Below, in pieces: positions 19,948 to 27,513 of a stretch of DNA of 64,000 nt (position 1 is its first letter; the number at the start of each line of letters is the position of its first letter). The notes below the pieces were generated by a model that worked only from the letters and a program-made list of their open reading frames with translations, searched no databases and was not told where the DNA came from. Location: positions 1 through 64,000 of the forward strand of contig NZ_JAPZVR010000006.1 of the NCBI RefSeq assembly GCF_027622855.1, in the 5' to 3' direction. This DNA comes from Glycomyces algeriensis (GTDB taxonomy: Bacteria; Actinomycetota; Actinomycetes; Mycobacteriales; Micromonosporaceae). The position numbers were made by a program, and so were the translations under genes.

Positions 19948-20725
19948 GGACGGTCACCTTCTTGACGAGCTGGCGCCAGATGAGCCGGCCGAGCACCAGG
20001 AGCCCGACGGCCCAGGCCGCTTCGGCCGCGATGAGGCCGAGCGCGCCTGCGGTGTCGACGCGGCCGAGGTAGATCGAGGCGGGCGTGGTGGTGAAGTGGA
20101 CGAACGGCATGGCCCAGGCGACGCCTTGGAGCCAGCCGGGCATGAGCGCGATCGGGATCATCATCCCCGAGAAGAACGCGACCATGCTGTCCTTGGCCCA
20201 CTGGATGCCGAGGAACCGCTGGGTCACGAAGCAGCAGAGGATCGCCAGGTAGCTGATCCCGAACGCGAGCGGGAAGATGAACAGCAGGCTGAACACGGTC
20301 AGCGCGGCCGCGAGCGGCGACACCGGACCGGCGGGCCGGAAGACCAGGACCGCGATCACGGTGCCGAGGACCGCCGCCGGGACGGAGGCCATCATCCCGC
20401 CGATGTACTCGCCGGCCCTCGCCCGCTGGAAGTCCACCGGTTTGGTCAGGTCGATCGCGACGAGGCCGTCGAGGATGCGGTTGGCCATGTCCCACTCCGC
20501 GCCCGCCCACGCGAGCGTCGTGGTGAGGAAGCCGATGACCAGGTACGCCTTCATCGACTGCCAGTCGTAGCCGCCGATCTCGCCGTCGCCGATGAGGTGG
20601 TTCCACACGGCGAGCCCGGCCAGGAGCGCCCAGCCGCCGAAGAGGACCGAGAACAGCCAGGTGGTCTTGTACGCGATCTTGCGCTTGAACGCGATCGTCG
20701 CGAACGCCACGTCGATGCTCGCCAC
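19937..20725 (-). CDS. ABC-2 type permease, A-type subunit of pair 2
   Basis: Integral membrane transporter subunit, 262 residues. A-type hallmarks: KRKIAYKTTW, IGGYDWQSMKAYLVIGF, ILDGLVAIDLTKPVDFQRARAGEY, HFTTTPASIYLGRVDTAG, and the C-terminus VTVHGG. It begins one base after the stop of the pair-1 B subunit. Similarity to A1 is high through the central block, indicating tandem duplication. Confidence 0.87.
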   Translation of the reverse strand: MASIDVAFATIAFKRKIAYKTTWLFSVLFGGWALLAGLAVWNHLIGDGEIGGYDWQSMKAYLVIGFLTTTLAWAGAEWDMANRILDGLVAIDLTKPVDFQRARAGEYIGGMMASVPAAVLGTVIAVLVFRPAGPVSPLAAALTVFSLLFIFPLAFGISYLAILCCFVTQRFLGIQWAKDSMVAFFSGMMIPIALMPGWLQGVAWAMPFVHFTTTPASIYLGRVDTAGALGLIAAEAAWAVGLLVLGRLIWRQLVKKVTVHGG

Positions 20726-20726
20726 G

Positions 20727-21548
20727 TCAGTGCCCCGCCGAGTCGTAGGCGCGCAGGCCGAGCCGGTAGACGCCCGCGGCCAGCAGCACCGAACCGACCA
20801 CGGCCGCGGGGATCCCGGCCAGCCACCACGCGGACATGTGCCCGGTCACGACCGCCACCGGCACGAAGTTGATGAACGCCACCGGCACGATGAACATCGC
20901 CACGAGCCGCACGGCGATCGGGAAGATCCCCAGCGGCATCTTCATCGCGTTGCCCTGCAGTTCGATCATCAGGAACGCGAAGATCGACGCCTGGCCCTTG
21001 ATCCAGAAGTTCACCGCGCACAGCGCCGTCACGAGCGCCGACTGGATGACCGCGGCGCACGCGATCGCCAGGACGCCGATCGGTATCGCGGCGAACCCGA
21101 TCCCGGCGCCGATCCAGCCGTAGACCATCATCGCGACCCCGAAGACCACCTCGCCGATGGACTGCATGCCGATGTGGGAGCTGCCGACCTGGATGATGAC
21201 GGGCGCGGGCCGGGTGATCCGGTAGTCGATGTCGCCCTTGATGACCATCGCGCCGGTGCTCCACGCGCCGTCCCAGAACAGCGCGTTGCAGCCCCCCGCG
21301 ACGCTGAGCAGCCCGGAGAGCAGCAGCATCTCGTGGTAGCCCCACCCGGCCACGTCGGGCACGTTGGCAAAGAGGACGGCCAGGAACGCGAACTGGAGGA
21401 TGTTCCAGACCGCCCCGGCGGAGGCCATGACCCACAGGTCGGCCGGGTACTCCACGATGGAGCGGATCTGCGCGAACCAGGTGCGCCAGTAGATCGCGAA
21501 CACGTGCCGCACGGGCACGGCGATAGCGGGAGTCTGCGTGTCAGCCAC
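20727..21548 (-). CDS. ABC-2 type permease, B-type subunit of pair 1
   Basis: Integral membrane subunit, 273 residues. B-type hallmarks: IVEYPADLWVMAS, GDIDYRITRPAPVIIQ, CAVNFWIKGQ, PVAFINFVPVAVVTG, and the C-terminus LRAYDSAGH. The GTG start at 21548 overlaps the A1 stop by 8 bp. It is closest to B2, supporting duplication of an A-B unit rather than of single genes. Confidence 0.87.
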   Translation of the reverse strand: MADTQTPAIAVPVRHVFAIYWRTWFAQIRSIVEYPADLWVMASAGAVWNILQFAFLAVLFANVPDVAGWGYHEMLLLSGLLSVAGGCNALFWDGAWSTGAMVIKGDIDYRITRPAPVIIQVGSSHIGMQSIGEVVFGVAMMVYGWIGAGIGFAAIPIGVLAIACAAVIQSALVTALCAVNFWIKGQASIFAFLMIELQGNAMKMPLGIFPIAVRLVAMFIVPVAFINFVPVAVVTGHMSAWWLAGIPAAVVGSVLLAAGVYRLGLRAYDSAGH

Positions 21549-22338
21549 CGTGCACGGTCACTTTCTTCACTGCGGTCCGGAAGACCAGCCAGCCGAGCAC
21601 CCACAGGCCGACGGCCCAGGCGGCCTCGGCCGCGAGCAGGCCCAGGGCGCCCGCGGTGTCGACGCGCCCCAGGTAGATCGCGGACGGCGTGGTGGTGAAG
21701 TGCGGGAAGGGCAGGGCCCAGGCGACGGCCTGGAGCCAGCCGGGCATGAACGCCAGCGGGATCATGAGCCCCGAGAAGAAGCTCAGCAGGGCCTCGCGCA
21801 GCCACATGATGCCGAGGTAGCGCTTCGTCCAGAAGCACACCAGGGTCGAGAGGTACGTCAGGCCGAACGCCAGCGGGAACATCAGGAGGAAGCTCACGAC
21901 CGTGAGCAGCCCGGCGAGCGGCGTCGCCGGACCGGGCGGCTGGAAGAGGAGCCAGGCGGCGACGACGCCCATCACGGCGGTCGGGAACGTCGAGAGCATC
22001 GACCCGACGTACTCGGCGGCGCGGGCCCGCTGGAAGTCGACGGGCTTGGTCAGGTCGACCGCGATGTGGCCGTCGAGGATGCGGTCGGCCATGATCCAGT
22101 CGGCGGCGCCGAAGACCATGGTGGCGGCCACGAACCCGATGATCGTGTAGGCCCGCATCGAGTCCCAGTCGTACCCCGAGAGCGTGCCGCTGCCGATGAG
22201 GTTCTGCCACATGACCATCGCGATGAGCATGGAGCCGCCGCCGATGGCGAGGCCGAAGAACCAGTGGGACTTGTACGCGAGTCTTCGTTTGAACGAGATG
22301 ACCACGAGCGCGCGGTCGACGGCGATGCTGTGGCTCAC
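21541..22338 (-). CDS. ABC-2 type permease, A-type subunit of pair 1
   Basis: Integral membrane transporter subunit, 265 residues. Start is the GTG at 22338, which overlaps the ATPase stop as GTGA; the longer open frame upstream is out-of-frame read-through of the ATPase gene. Hallmarks: KRRLAYKSHW, LSGYDWDSMRAYTIIGF, ILDGHIAVDLTKPVDFQRARAAEY, HFTTTPSAIYLGRVDTAG, VTVHGG. Directly coupled to the ATPase, so it is the most certain partner. Confidence 0.88.
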   Translation of the reverse strand: MSHSIAVDRALVVISFKRRLAYKSHWFFGLAIGGGSMLIAMVMWQNLIGSGTLSGYDWDSMRAYTIIGFVAATMVFGAADWIMADRILDGHIAVDLTKPVDFQRARAAEYVGSMLSTFPTAVMGVVAAWLLFQPPGPATPLAGLLTVVSFLLMFPLAFGLTYLSTLVCFWTKRYLGIMWLREALLSFFSGLMIPLAFMPGWLQAVAWALPFPHFTTTPSAIYLGRVDTAGALGLLAAEAAWAVGLWVLGWLVFRTAVKKVTVHGG

Positions 22339-23333
22339 TTGGTGAGTTCCCCCGCGTACAGGCGGCGGATGACGTCCTCGATGCTCGGCTCGGAGAGCGA
22401 GAGGTCCCGCGGGGAGAGTTGCGCGGTGAGGGAGCCGAGGACCTCGGCGGTCGTGAAGCGGTTCGACTCGTAGGTCACGACGACCTCCGAGGGCGCCTCG
22501 CCGGCGGTCCACTCGTAGTCGGGGAACTTCTCGGCCAGCTCGGGCACGTTCGCGGCGCCCTCGAGGTAGAGGTTCACGGCCTTGGTGGTGATGTAGTGGG
22601 CCTTGAGCCGCTCGATCGAGCCGTCGTAGGCGACCGCGCCCTTGTCGATCACGACGATCCGCTCGCACACCTCTTCGATGTCGGCGAGGTCGTGGCTGGT
22701 GAGCAGCAGGGTGGTGCCGTCGTTGACGAGTTCGCGCAGGAACGCGCGGAGGCGGTCCTTCACGGAGATGTCGAGGCCGATCGTCGGCTCGTCGAGGTAG
22801 ACCATCTTGGGGTCGTGGATGAGCGCGCACGCCAGGTCGGCCCGCATGCGCTGGCCGAGAGAGAGGGTGCGGGCGAGCGCGGGCATGAACTCGTTGAGGT
22901 CCAGCAGCTCGTCGAACCGCTCGATCCGGCGCTTGTAGTCGGCGTCGGAGACGCCGTACATGTGCTTGAGGAGTTTCAGGGACTCCTCCACGGGCAGGTC
23001 CCACCACAGCTGGGTGCGCTGGCCGAAGAGGACGCCGATGTCGTGGGCGTTGGCGATGCGTTCGACGTGCGGGTCGCGGCCCATCACCCGGACGGTGCCC
23101 TCAGAGGGGCGCAGGATGCCGGTGAGGAGCTTGACGGTGGTGGACTTGCCCGCGCCGTTGGGCCCGACGTAGGCCACCGATTCGCCCGCCTCGATCGAGA
23201 GGTCGATGCCGTCGACCGCGGTGTAGTTCTTGTACTTGCGCTGCATCAGGTGCCTCACGGCGCCCTTGAACCCCGAGTCCTTGTCGGGCCTGCGGAAGGT
23301 CTTGGTGAGGGCTTGGGCTTCGAGAATCGGCAT
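22335..23333 (-). CDS. ABC transporter ATP-binding protein
   Basis: Nucleotide-binding subunit that powers the adjoining permeases. The 332-residue protein has Walker A GPNGAGKST (57-65), signature LSLGQRMRAD (157-166) with LSLGQ in place of LSGGQ, and Walker B MVYLDEPT with catalytic E182. A C-terminal extension of about 90 residues follows the ATPase core. It is the only ATPase for three permease pairs in this locus. Direction of transport and substrate cannot be read from sequence. Confidence 0.92.
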   Translation of the reverse strand: MPILEAQALTKTFRRPDKDSGFKGAVRHLMQRKYKNYTAVDGIDLSIEAGESVAYVGPNGAGKSTTVKLLTGILRPSEGTVRVMGRDPHVERIANAHDIGVLFGQRTQLWWDLPVEESLKLLKHMYGVSDADYKRRIERFDELLDLNEFMPALARTLSLGQRMRADLACALIHDPKMVYLDEPTIGLDISVKDRLRAFLRELVNDGTTLLLTSHDLADIEEVCERIVVIDKGAVAYDGSIERLKAHYITTKAVNLYLEGAANVPELAEKFPDYEWTAGEAPSEVVVTYESNRFTTAEVLGSLTAQLSPRDLSLSEPSIEDVIRRLYAGELTK

Positions 23334-23384
23334 GCTCCCACCGTATGGAGATTCGGTGGGAGCGGGCCACTCGTTTTCCGCGGG

Positions 23385-24338
23385 TCAGGACGCGGGCTCG
23401 GCCTCCGGGACCGCCTCGCCGGACCTTGTTTGCGCTGGTACCGCCTTGCGCGCCTTGAGCTTCCGGCGGATCCGGCCGGGCAGGCCCGGCGCATTGCGAA
23501 TCAGCTCACGCGGATTGATGCGCTCCAGCGGGAGGAAGCAGGCCATGGCGACCATATGGGGCAGGAAGCTGATCTCCACCGCGAGGAACACGGTGAGGTG
23601 GAAGAGGTAGAAGAACGCGACGATGCCGTACCGGAATCGCTTGGCGGCCACGAACATGACCACGGGACTGAGCAGTTCGAACGCGACCATCCCCCATTGG
23701 GAGAGCCGCAGCATCCACGGGTAGTCGAGGAGCCAGGTCGAGTACTCCGTGCCGCGGCGGATGATCGCCCAGGTCATGGTCGCGGAGTTGACCCACTCCC
23801 AGCCGCCGTAGCGGACCTTGGCCCAGGCCGCGAAGAAGTAGGTGCAGACCACGCCGATCTGGACGAGGTTGAAGCCCCAGCCGACGTGCTCGGAGAGGTT
23901 CCGGCGGTCGCCCCAGCGGGCCTTGGGCATGGTGGGCAGGAGGAACAGCAGGATGAGGAAGCCGAACTTGCCGTGGTCGACCTTCCCGTAGGACATCGCG
24001 ATGATCATCCACTCGAAGTAGGCGGCCGCGACGATCCATCCGAACAGGCGCGGGGCCTTGTTGAACATCATGGGGATCGAGGCGGCGAGGAGCACGACGA
24101 GGGTGCCGACGACGAGCCAGTAGCTCGGCGTGGGGAAGACCGGGAGCACGCGGGCGATGAACAGCGGCTGGTACAGCTCGCCGGGGACGTGGCGGTGGCC
24201 GACGATCCACGGCATGTACCACCACCAGTCGACCCAGATGAACGCTCCGGCGAGGAAGCGCATCGCGGCGACGCGGCCGAGCGCGACGGGCTGGAAGAAC
24301 CAGCCGGCCGACTTCTGCGCGAGCGGCAGCGGCGTCAT
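23385..24338 (-). CDS. HTTM-domain membrane protein, copy 1
   Basis: Multi-pass membrane protein of the HTTM family, related to vitamin K-dependent gamma-carboxylase; the bacterial reaction is unknown. 317 residues, with conserved blocks PVALGRVAAMRFLAG, ELYQPLFIARVLP, YGKVDHGKFGF, GWGFNLVQIGVVCTYF, TWAIIRRGTEYS, QWGMVAFELLSP and MACFLPLERINP. The start overlaps the small partner gene by 4 bp (ATGA). It is a paralogue of the gene at 24840-25757; the two gene pairs are a tandem duplication. The C-terminal ~35 residues are charged and cytoplasmic-like. Confidence 0.85.
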   Translation of the reverse strand: MTPLPLAQKSAGWFFQPVALGRVAAMRFLAGAFIWVDWWWYMPWIVGHRHVPGELYQPLFIARVLPVFPTPSYWLVVGTLVVLLAASIPMMFNKAPRLFGWIVAAAYFEWMIIAMSYGKVDHGKFGFLILLFLLPTMPKARWGDRRNLSEHVGWGFNLVQIGVVCTYFFAAWAKVRYGGWEWVNSATMTWAIIRRGTEYSTWLLDYPWMLRLSQWGMVAFELLSPVVMFVAAKRFRYGIVAFFYLFHLTVFLAVEISFLPHMVAMACFLPLERINPRELIRNAPGLPGRIRRKLKARKAVPAQTRSGEAVPEAEPAS

Positions 24339-24796
24339 GCGTCGGCTCCTTCACGGGTGTAGGCGGCCTCGACGACCTCGGTGACCTCGCCGGTCTGGTG
24401 GCCGTCCTCGAGCCGGTAGCGGCGTTCGATGATCTCGACGGTGACGATCTCGGGCTTGTCGGGGTTGGTGTTCTCGTACGCCTGGGCCACGAATTCGAGG
24501 AGCTCGGGGTTCTCGATGAACCGGCTCTTCTGGCCCTCGAGCTCGGCGCGGCGGAAGCCGGTGGCGTCCTCGGTGAGCTTGAAGCGCTCGCCCTCCGCGT
24601 TGACCGCCTCCACGCGGGTCGATCCGGCCCAGCCGTCGAGCTCCATGGAGGACGAGTACATCTTGAAGGGCGCGAACGGGAAGAAGTCGTCGCCGCCCCA
24701 GAAGGTGGTGGCGGTGACGAGGGCGAGCACGACCAGGGTGATCGAGACTCGCACGGCCCGCCCGAGGGGCCGGACCGTCGCGTACTGGGTATCCAC
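24335..24796 (-). CDS. Small anchored partner of HTTM protein, copy 1
   Basis: 153-residue protein with one N-terminal membrane helix (about residues 18-37) directly followed by the motif FFPFAPFKMYS and a soluble, probably extracytoplasmic domain (TGFRRAELEGQKSRF, then a C-terminal beta-rich stretch). I chose GTG 24796 because CATACT lies exactly 6 bp upstream, as in copy 2, and the resulting length matches copy 2 (154). An ATG further upstream (24823) is less likely. It overlaps its HTTM partner as ATGA. Family function unknown. Confidence 0.72.
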   Translation of the reverse strand: MDTQYATVRPLGRAVRVSITLVVLALVTATTFWGGDDFFPFAPFKMYSSSMELDGWAGSTRVEAVNAEGERFKLTEDATGFRRAELEGQKSRFIENPELLEFVAQAYENTNPDKPEIVTVEIIERRYRLEDGHQTGEVTEVVEAAYTREGADA

Positions 24797-24802
24797 GGCA
24801 AG

Positions 24803-24808
24803 AGTATG
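24803..24808 (-). promoter_or_regulatory. -10 element for a leaderless HTTM-module transcript
   Basis: CATACT followed by exactly 6 nt and a GTG start; the flanking bases read GTGNCATACTC, the same as ahead of copy 2. No -35 match is evident. Predicts a transcript starting at the GTG. Confidence 0.5.
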
Positions 24809-24839
24809 GCACGGGTGTGCCACAGGGGACCCGGCCGAG

Positions 24840-25757
24840 TCAGCCGGTGGCGGTGAGCTCCGGGTCGGATTCGCCCCGGTCGCGATGCTCTCGAGCGTCT
24901 TTGCGGCCCTTGCGCTTCGCGCGGACGCGGCGCATGAGGCCCTGCGGGTCGACGCGTTCGAGCGGCAGGAAGCAGGCCATCGCGAACAGGTGCGGGAGGA
25001 AGCTGATGGTGAGCGCGGCGAAGATCGCCACGTGGAAGACGTAGAAGAACGCGATGATCGAGTACTGGATCCGCTTCCACGGGTAGACGAAGAGCACCAG
25101 CGGGGTGAGCAGCTCGAACGCGACCATGCCCCACTGGGCGGCGGTGAGCAGCTGCGGGAAGTCGAGCATCCAGTCCGAGAACACCGTGCCGCGGCGGATG
25201 ATCGCCCAGGTGAAGACCCCGGAATTGGCCCAGTCGAAGCCGCCGTAGCGGAACTTGGACCAGGTGGAGAGGAAGTACGTGCACACCACGGCGATCTGCA
25301 CCAGGTTGAAGCCCCAGCCCACGCGCTCGGAGCGGTGCGTGCGGTCGCCCCAGCGGGCCTCGGGCATCATGCAGAGCACGAGCAGGAGCACCATGAAGCC
25401 GAAGCTCGCGTGGTCCACTTTTCCGTACGAGTTGTAGATGAGCATCCACTCGAAGTACGCGATGAAGAGGATCCACCCGAACAGGCGCGGGCGGTACCCG
25501 AACATCACCGGCACCGCGGCGGCCAGGCACACCGTGAGCGTGCCGGTGACGATCCAGTAGTTCGGGGCGGGGATCGGCAGGATGCGGCCGATGAGCAGCG
25601 GCTGGTAGAGGTCCTCGGGCAGGTAGCGGTGCTGGATGATGAACGGCTTGTAGGCCCACCACTCGATGCAGACGAAGAGCCCGGCGAGGAAGCGCATCGC
25701 GGCGACCCGGCCGAGGGCCACGGGCGTGAAGAAGAAGCCGTTCACATAGCGGGTCAC
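24840..25757 (-). CDS. HTTM-domain membrane protein, copy 2
   Basis: Multi-pass membrane protein, 305 residues, paralogue of copy 1. Shared blocks: PVALGRVAAMRFLAG, DLYQPLLIGRILP, SYGKVDHASFGF, GWGFNLVQIAVVCTYF, TWAIIRRGTVFSD, QWGMVAFELLTP, MACFLPLERVDP. GTG 25757 overlaps the preceding partner stop as GTGA. The adjoining DCC-family gene is a frequent neighbour of HTTM genes, suggesting a shared membrane redox or modification role, which is an inference. Confidence 0.86.
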   Translation of the reverse strand: MTRYVNGFFFTPVALGRVAAMRFLAGLFVCIEWWAYKPFIIQHRYLPEDLYQPLLIGRILPIPAPNYWIVTGTLTVCLAAAVPVMFGYRPRLFGWILFIAYFEWMLIYNSYGKVDHASFGFMVLLLVLCMMPEARWGDRTHRSERVGWGFNLVQIAVVCTYFLSTWSKFRYGGFDWANSGVFTWAIIRRGTVFSDWMLDFPQLLTAAQWGMVAFELLTPLVLFVYPWKRIQYSIIAFFYVFHVAIFAALTISFLPHLFAMACFLPLERVDPQGLMRRVRAKRKGRKDAREHRDRGESDPELTATG

Positions 25758-26218
25758 GCGTCCGCCCCCTCGGTCCAGGCGGCGGCGACCTCGACGGTCT
25801 CGGCGCCGGTGCGTTCGCCGTCCTTGAGCTCGTAGCTGGTGATGACCACTTCGGCGGCCGTGATCTCGGGGCTGTCGGGGTGGGCCCGCTCGTAGGCCTC
25901 GGCGACGAGCGCGAGGAGCTCGGGGTCCTCGCGGAAGCGGCTCAGCTGGCCTTCGAGCTCGGCGCGGCGGAACCCGGTGTCGTTGTCGCCGATCGGGAAG
26001 CTCCGCCCGGTGGCGTCGGTGAGGACGAGGCTGGTGCTGTTGGCCCAGCCGTCCGGGTCGTGCGCGTGCGAGTACATCTTGAACGGCGCGAACGGGAAGA
26101 AGTCGTCGGTGCCCCACAGCGAGGTCGCCATGAGCGCGAAGGTCATCGCGAGGGTCGCCGCGATGCGCACGAGTTTCCCTCGGCGGGTCAGTGGTCGCTC
26201 GGCGGCTGGGTTCGGCAC
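25754..26218 (-). CDS. Small anchored partner of HTTM protein, copy 2
   Basis: 154-residue protein with one N-terminal membrane helix (about 18-36), the motif FFPFAPFKMYS, and a soluble domain containing TGFRRAELEGQLSRF. It is clearly homologous to the product at 24335-24796. GTG start at 26218 has no Shine-Dalgarno sequence, but CATACT lies 6 nt upstream, so translation is probably leaderless. It overlaps its HTTM partner by 4 bp. Confidence 0.75.
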   Translation of the reverse strand: MPNPAAERPLTRRGKLVRIAATLAMTFALMATSLWGTDDFFPFAPFKMYSHAHDPDGWANSTSLVLTDATGRSFPIGDNDTGFRRAELEGQLSRFREDPELLALVAEAYERAHPDSPEITAAEVVITSYELKDGERTGAETVEVAAAWTEGADA

Positions 26219-26224
26219 CGGGCG

Positions 26225-26230
26225 AGTATG
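26225..26230 (-). promoter_or_regulatory. -10 element for the second leaderless HTTM module
   Basis: CATACT with 6 nt to the GTG at 26218. Together with the matching site at 24803-24808 it suggests each HTTM module has its own promoter, conserved through the duplication. Confidence 0.5.
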
Positions 26231-26263
26231 TCACATTCGCCCGAATCCGCCTGCGACGGAAGG

Positions 26264-26653
26264 TCAGGGGCCGGCGAGGCGGTCCCGTTCGGCCTGCGGC
26301 AGCGAGCACGCGGCCGTGCCGCCGGGGAGCTTGTGGCGGTTGCGGGAGATGAGCCGGTAGACCGGCCAGGCGAGCCACGAGACGGGCTTGAGCGAGAGGA
26401 CCCCGCCGATCGGCTTCCAGTACCACTGGGCGCGGCGCAGCAGCACGGCGATCGCGTCCGGCCCGGCCCGGGTGAGGCCCGGCTCGATCCAGATCACGGC
26501 CGCCTCCGCCTCGTCCTGGGTGACGCCGAGCGCGTCGAGGTCGGCCCACTGCCACGGCGTGACCTTGGCGGTGGTGCGGACGTGCTTCTCCAGGAACTGG
26601 GCGGACTGGGTGCAGAACGCGCAGTCCCCGTCGTAGAGGAAGGTGTGGTCCAT
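26264..26653 (-). CDS. DCC-family thiol-disulfide oxidoreductase-like protein (DUF393)
   Basis: 129-residue thioredoxin-like protein. The N-terminal LYDGDCAFC supplies the family's D-C-x-x-C signature (C11 and C14), and the middle contains W-rich and hydrophobic segments. DCC proteins are often adjacent or fused to HTTM proteins, so it probably works with the two HTTM modules immediately downstream. Redox activity is inferred from the CxxC only. Confidence 0.85.
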   Translation of the reverse strand: MDHTFLYDGDCAFCTQSAQFLEKHVRTTAKVTPWQWADLDALGVTQDEAEAAVIWIEPGLTRAGPDAIAVLLRRAQWYWKPIGGVLSLKPVSWLAWPVYRLISRNRHKLPGGTAACSLPQAERDRLAGP

Positions 26654-26691
26654 GCCGGTCTCGATTCAGCGTTCGGAGCGGGAAGGGCGGG

Positions 26692-27513
26692 TCATGCCGT
26701 CTGCCTCGACGGTACCGCTCCGTAGAGGGCCGCGCGCATCGCCGTGACCGGGGCCTCGTCGAGGCCGGTGAACTGGGTCCACTGCCGCACCGCCTGCGCG
26801 AGCAGGAGCGCGAGCCCGTCGAGGACCTGCACGCCCTGGCGCTCGGCCTCGGCGGCGAGCGGGGTCGGCCACGGGTCGTAGAGGATGTCGAACAGGACCG
26901 CGCCGGGCTTCCACTGCAAGCGCAGGTCGTCGGTGACGCCCTTGGGGACGGTGGCGATCACGAGGTCCGCGTCGCCCACGCGCACCGCCTCCTCCCAACT
27001 GCGGGCGTCCAGCCGGAGGCCGAGCGCCGCGGCGACCGGCTCGAGCTCGATGATCGCTTCGCGGCGGCGGGCGTAGACCTGGACGGCGCTCGCGCCGAGG
27101 GTCTGGGCCGCGGCCAGGGCGGCGCGGGCCGAACCGCCCGCGCCGAGGACGGCGACCTCATCGGCCTTGCGCAGCCCGACCTCGGCCAGCGCGTCCACGA
27201 TCCCGGGCGCGTCGGTGTTGTCGGCGACGCGCCGTCCGCCGCGCAGGACGAGCGTGTTGGCCGCGCCGATCGCCGCGGCCACGGGCGTGGCCTCGTCGGC
27301 CACGGTGAGGGCGATCTCCTTAAGCGGCATGGTGAGCGAGAGTCCGGCCCAGGTCTCGTCGAGCGAGTCGACGAAGCGGGCGAGCGCGGGCTCGTCGCAC
27401 TCGTGACGCGTGTACGTCCAGTCGGCGAGCCCGGCGGCCGTGTAGCCGGCGTTGTGGATGACCGGCGAGAGCGAGTGCTCGATGGGCTTCCCGAGGACGG
27501 CGGCGCGCATCAC
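26692..27513 (-). CDS. aroE: Shikimate dehydrogenase
   Basis: NADP-dependent reduction of 3-dehydroshikimate to shikimate in aromatic amino-acid synthesis. The 273-residue protein has the substrate site SLSPVIHNAGY, catalytic lysine in TMPLKEIAL, NTDAPG, and the nucleotide motif VLGAGGSARA. It overlaps the mltG stop by 4 bp (ATGA), in the common actinobacterial order ruvX-mltG-aroE. Confidence 0.94.
   Translation of the reverse strand: MMRAAVLGKPIEHSLSPVIHNAGYTAAGLADWTYTRHECDEPALARFVDSLDETWAGLSLTMPLKEIALTVADEATPVAAAIGAANTLVLRGGRRVADNTDAPGIVDALAEVGLRKADEVAVLGAGGSARAALAAAQTLGASAVQVYARRREAIIELEPVAAALGLRLDARSWEEAVRVGDADLVIATVPKGVTDDLRLQWKPGAVLFDILYDPWPTPLAAEAERQGVQVLDGLALLLAQAVRQWTQFTGLDEAPVTAMRAALYGAVPSRQTA

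Noticed and set aside
21541-23007. Long N-terminal extension of the A1 permease
   Set aside because: The extra 223 codons are the out-of-frame ATPase gene; GTG 22338 overlaps the ATPase stop as GTGA and gives the family length.
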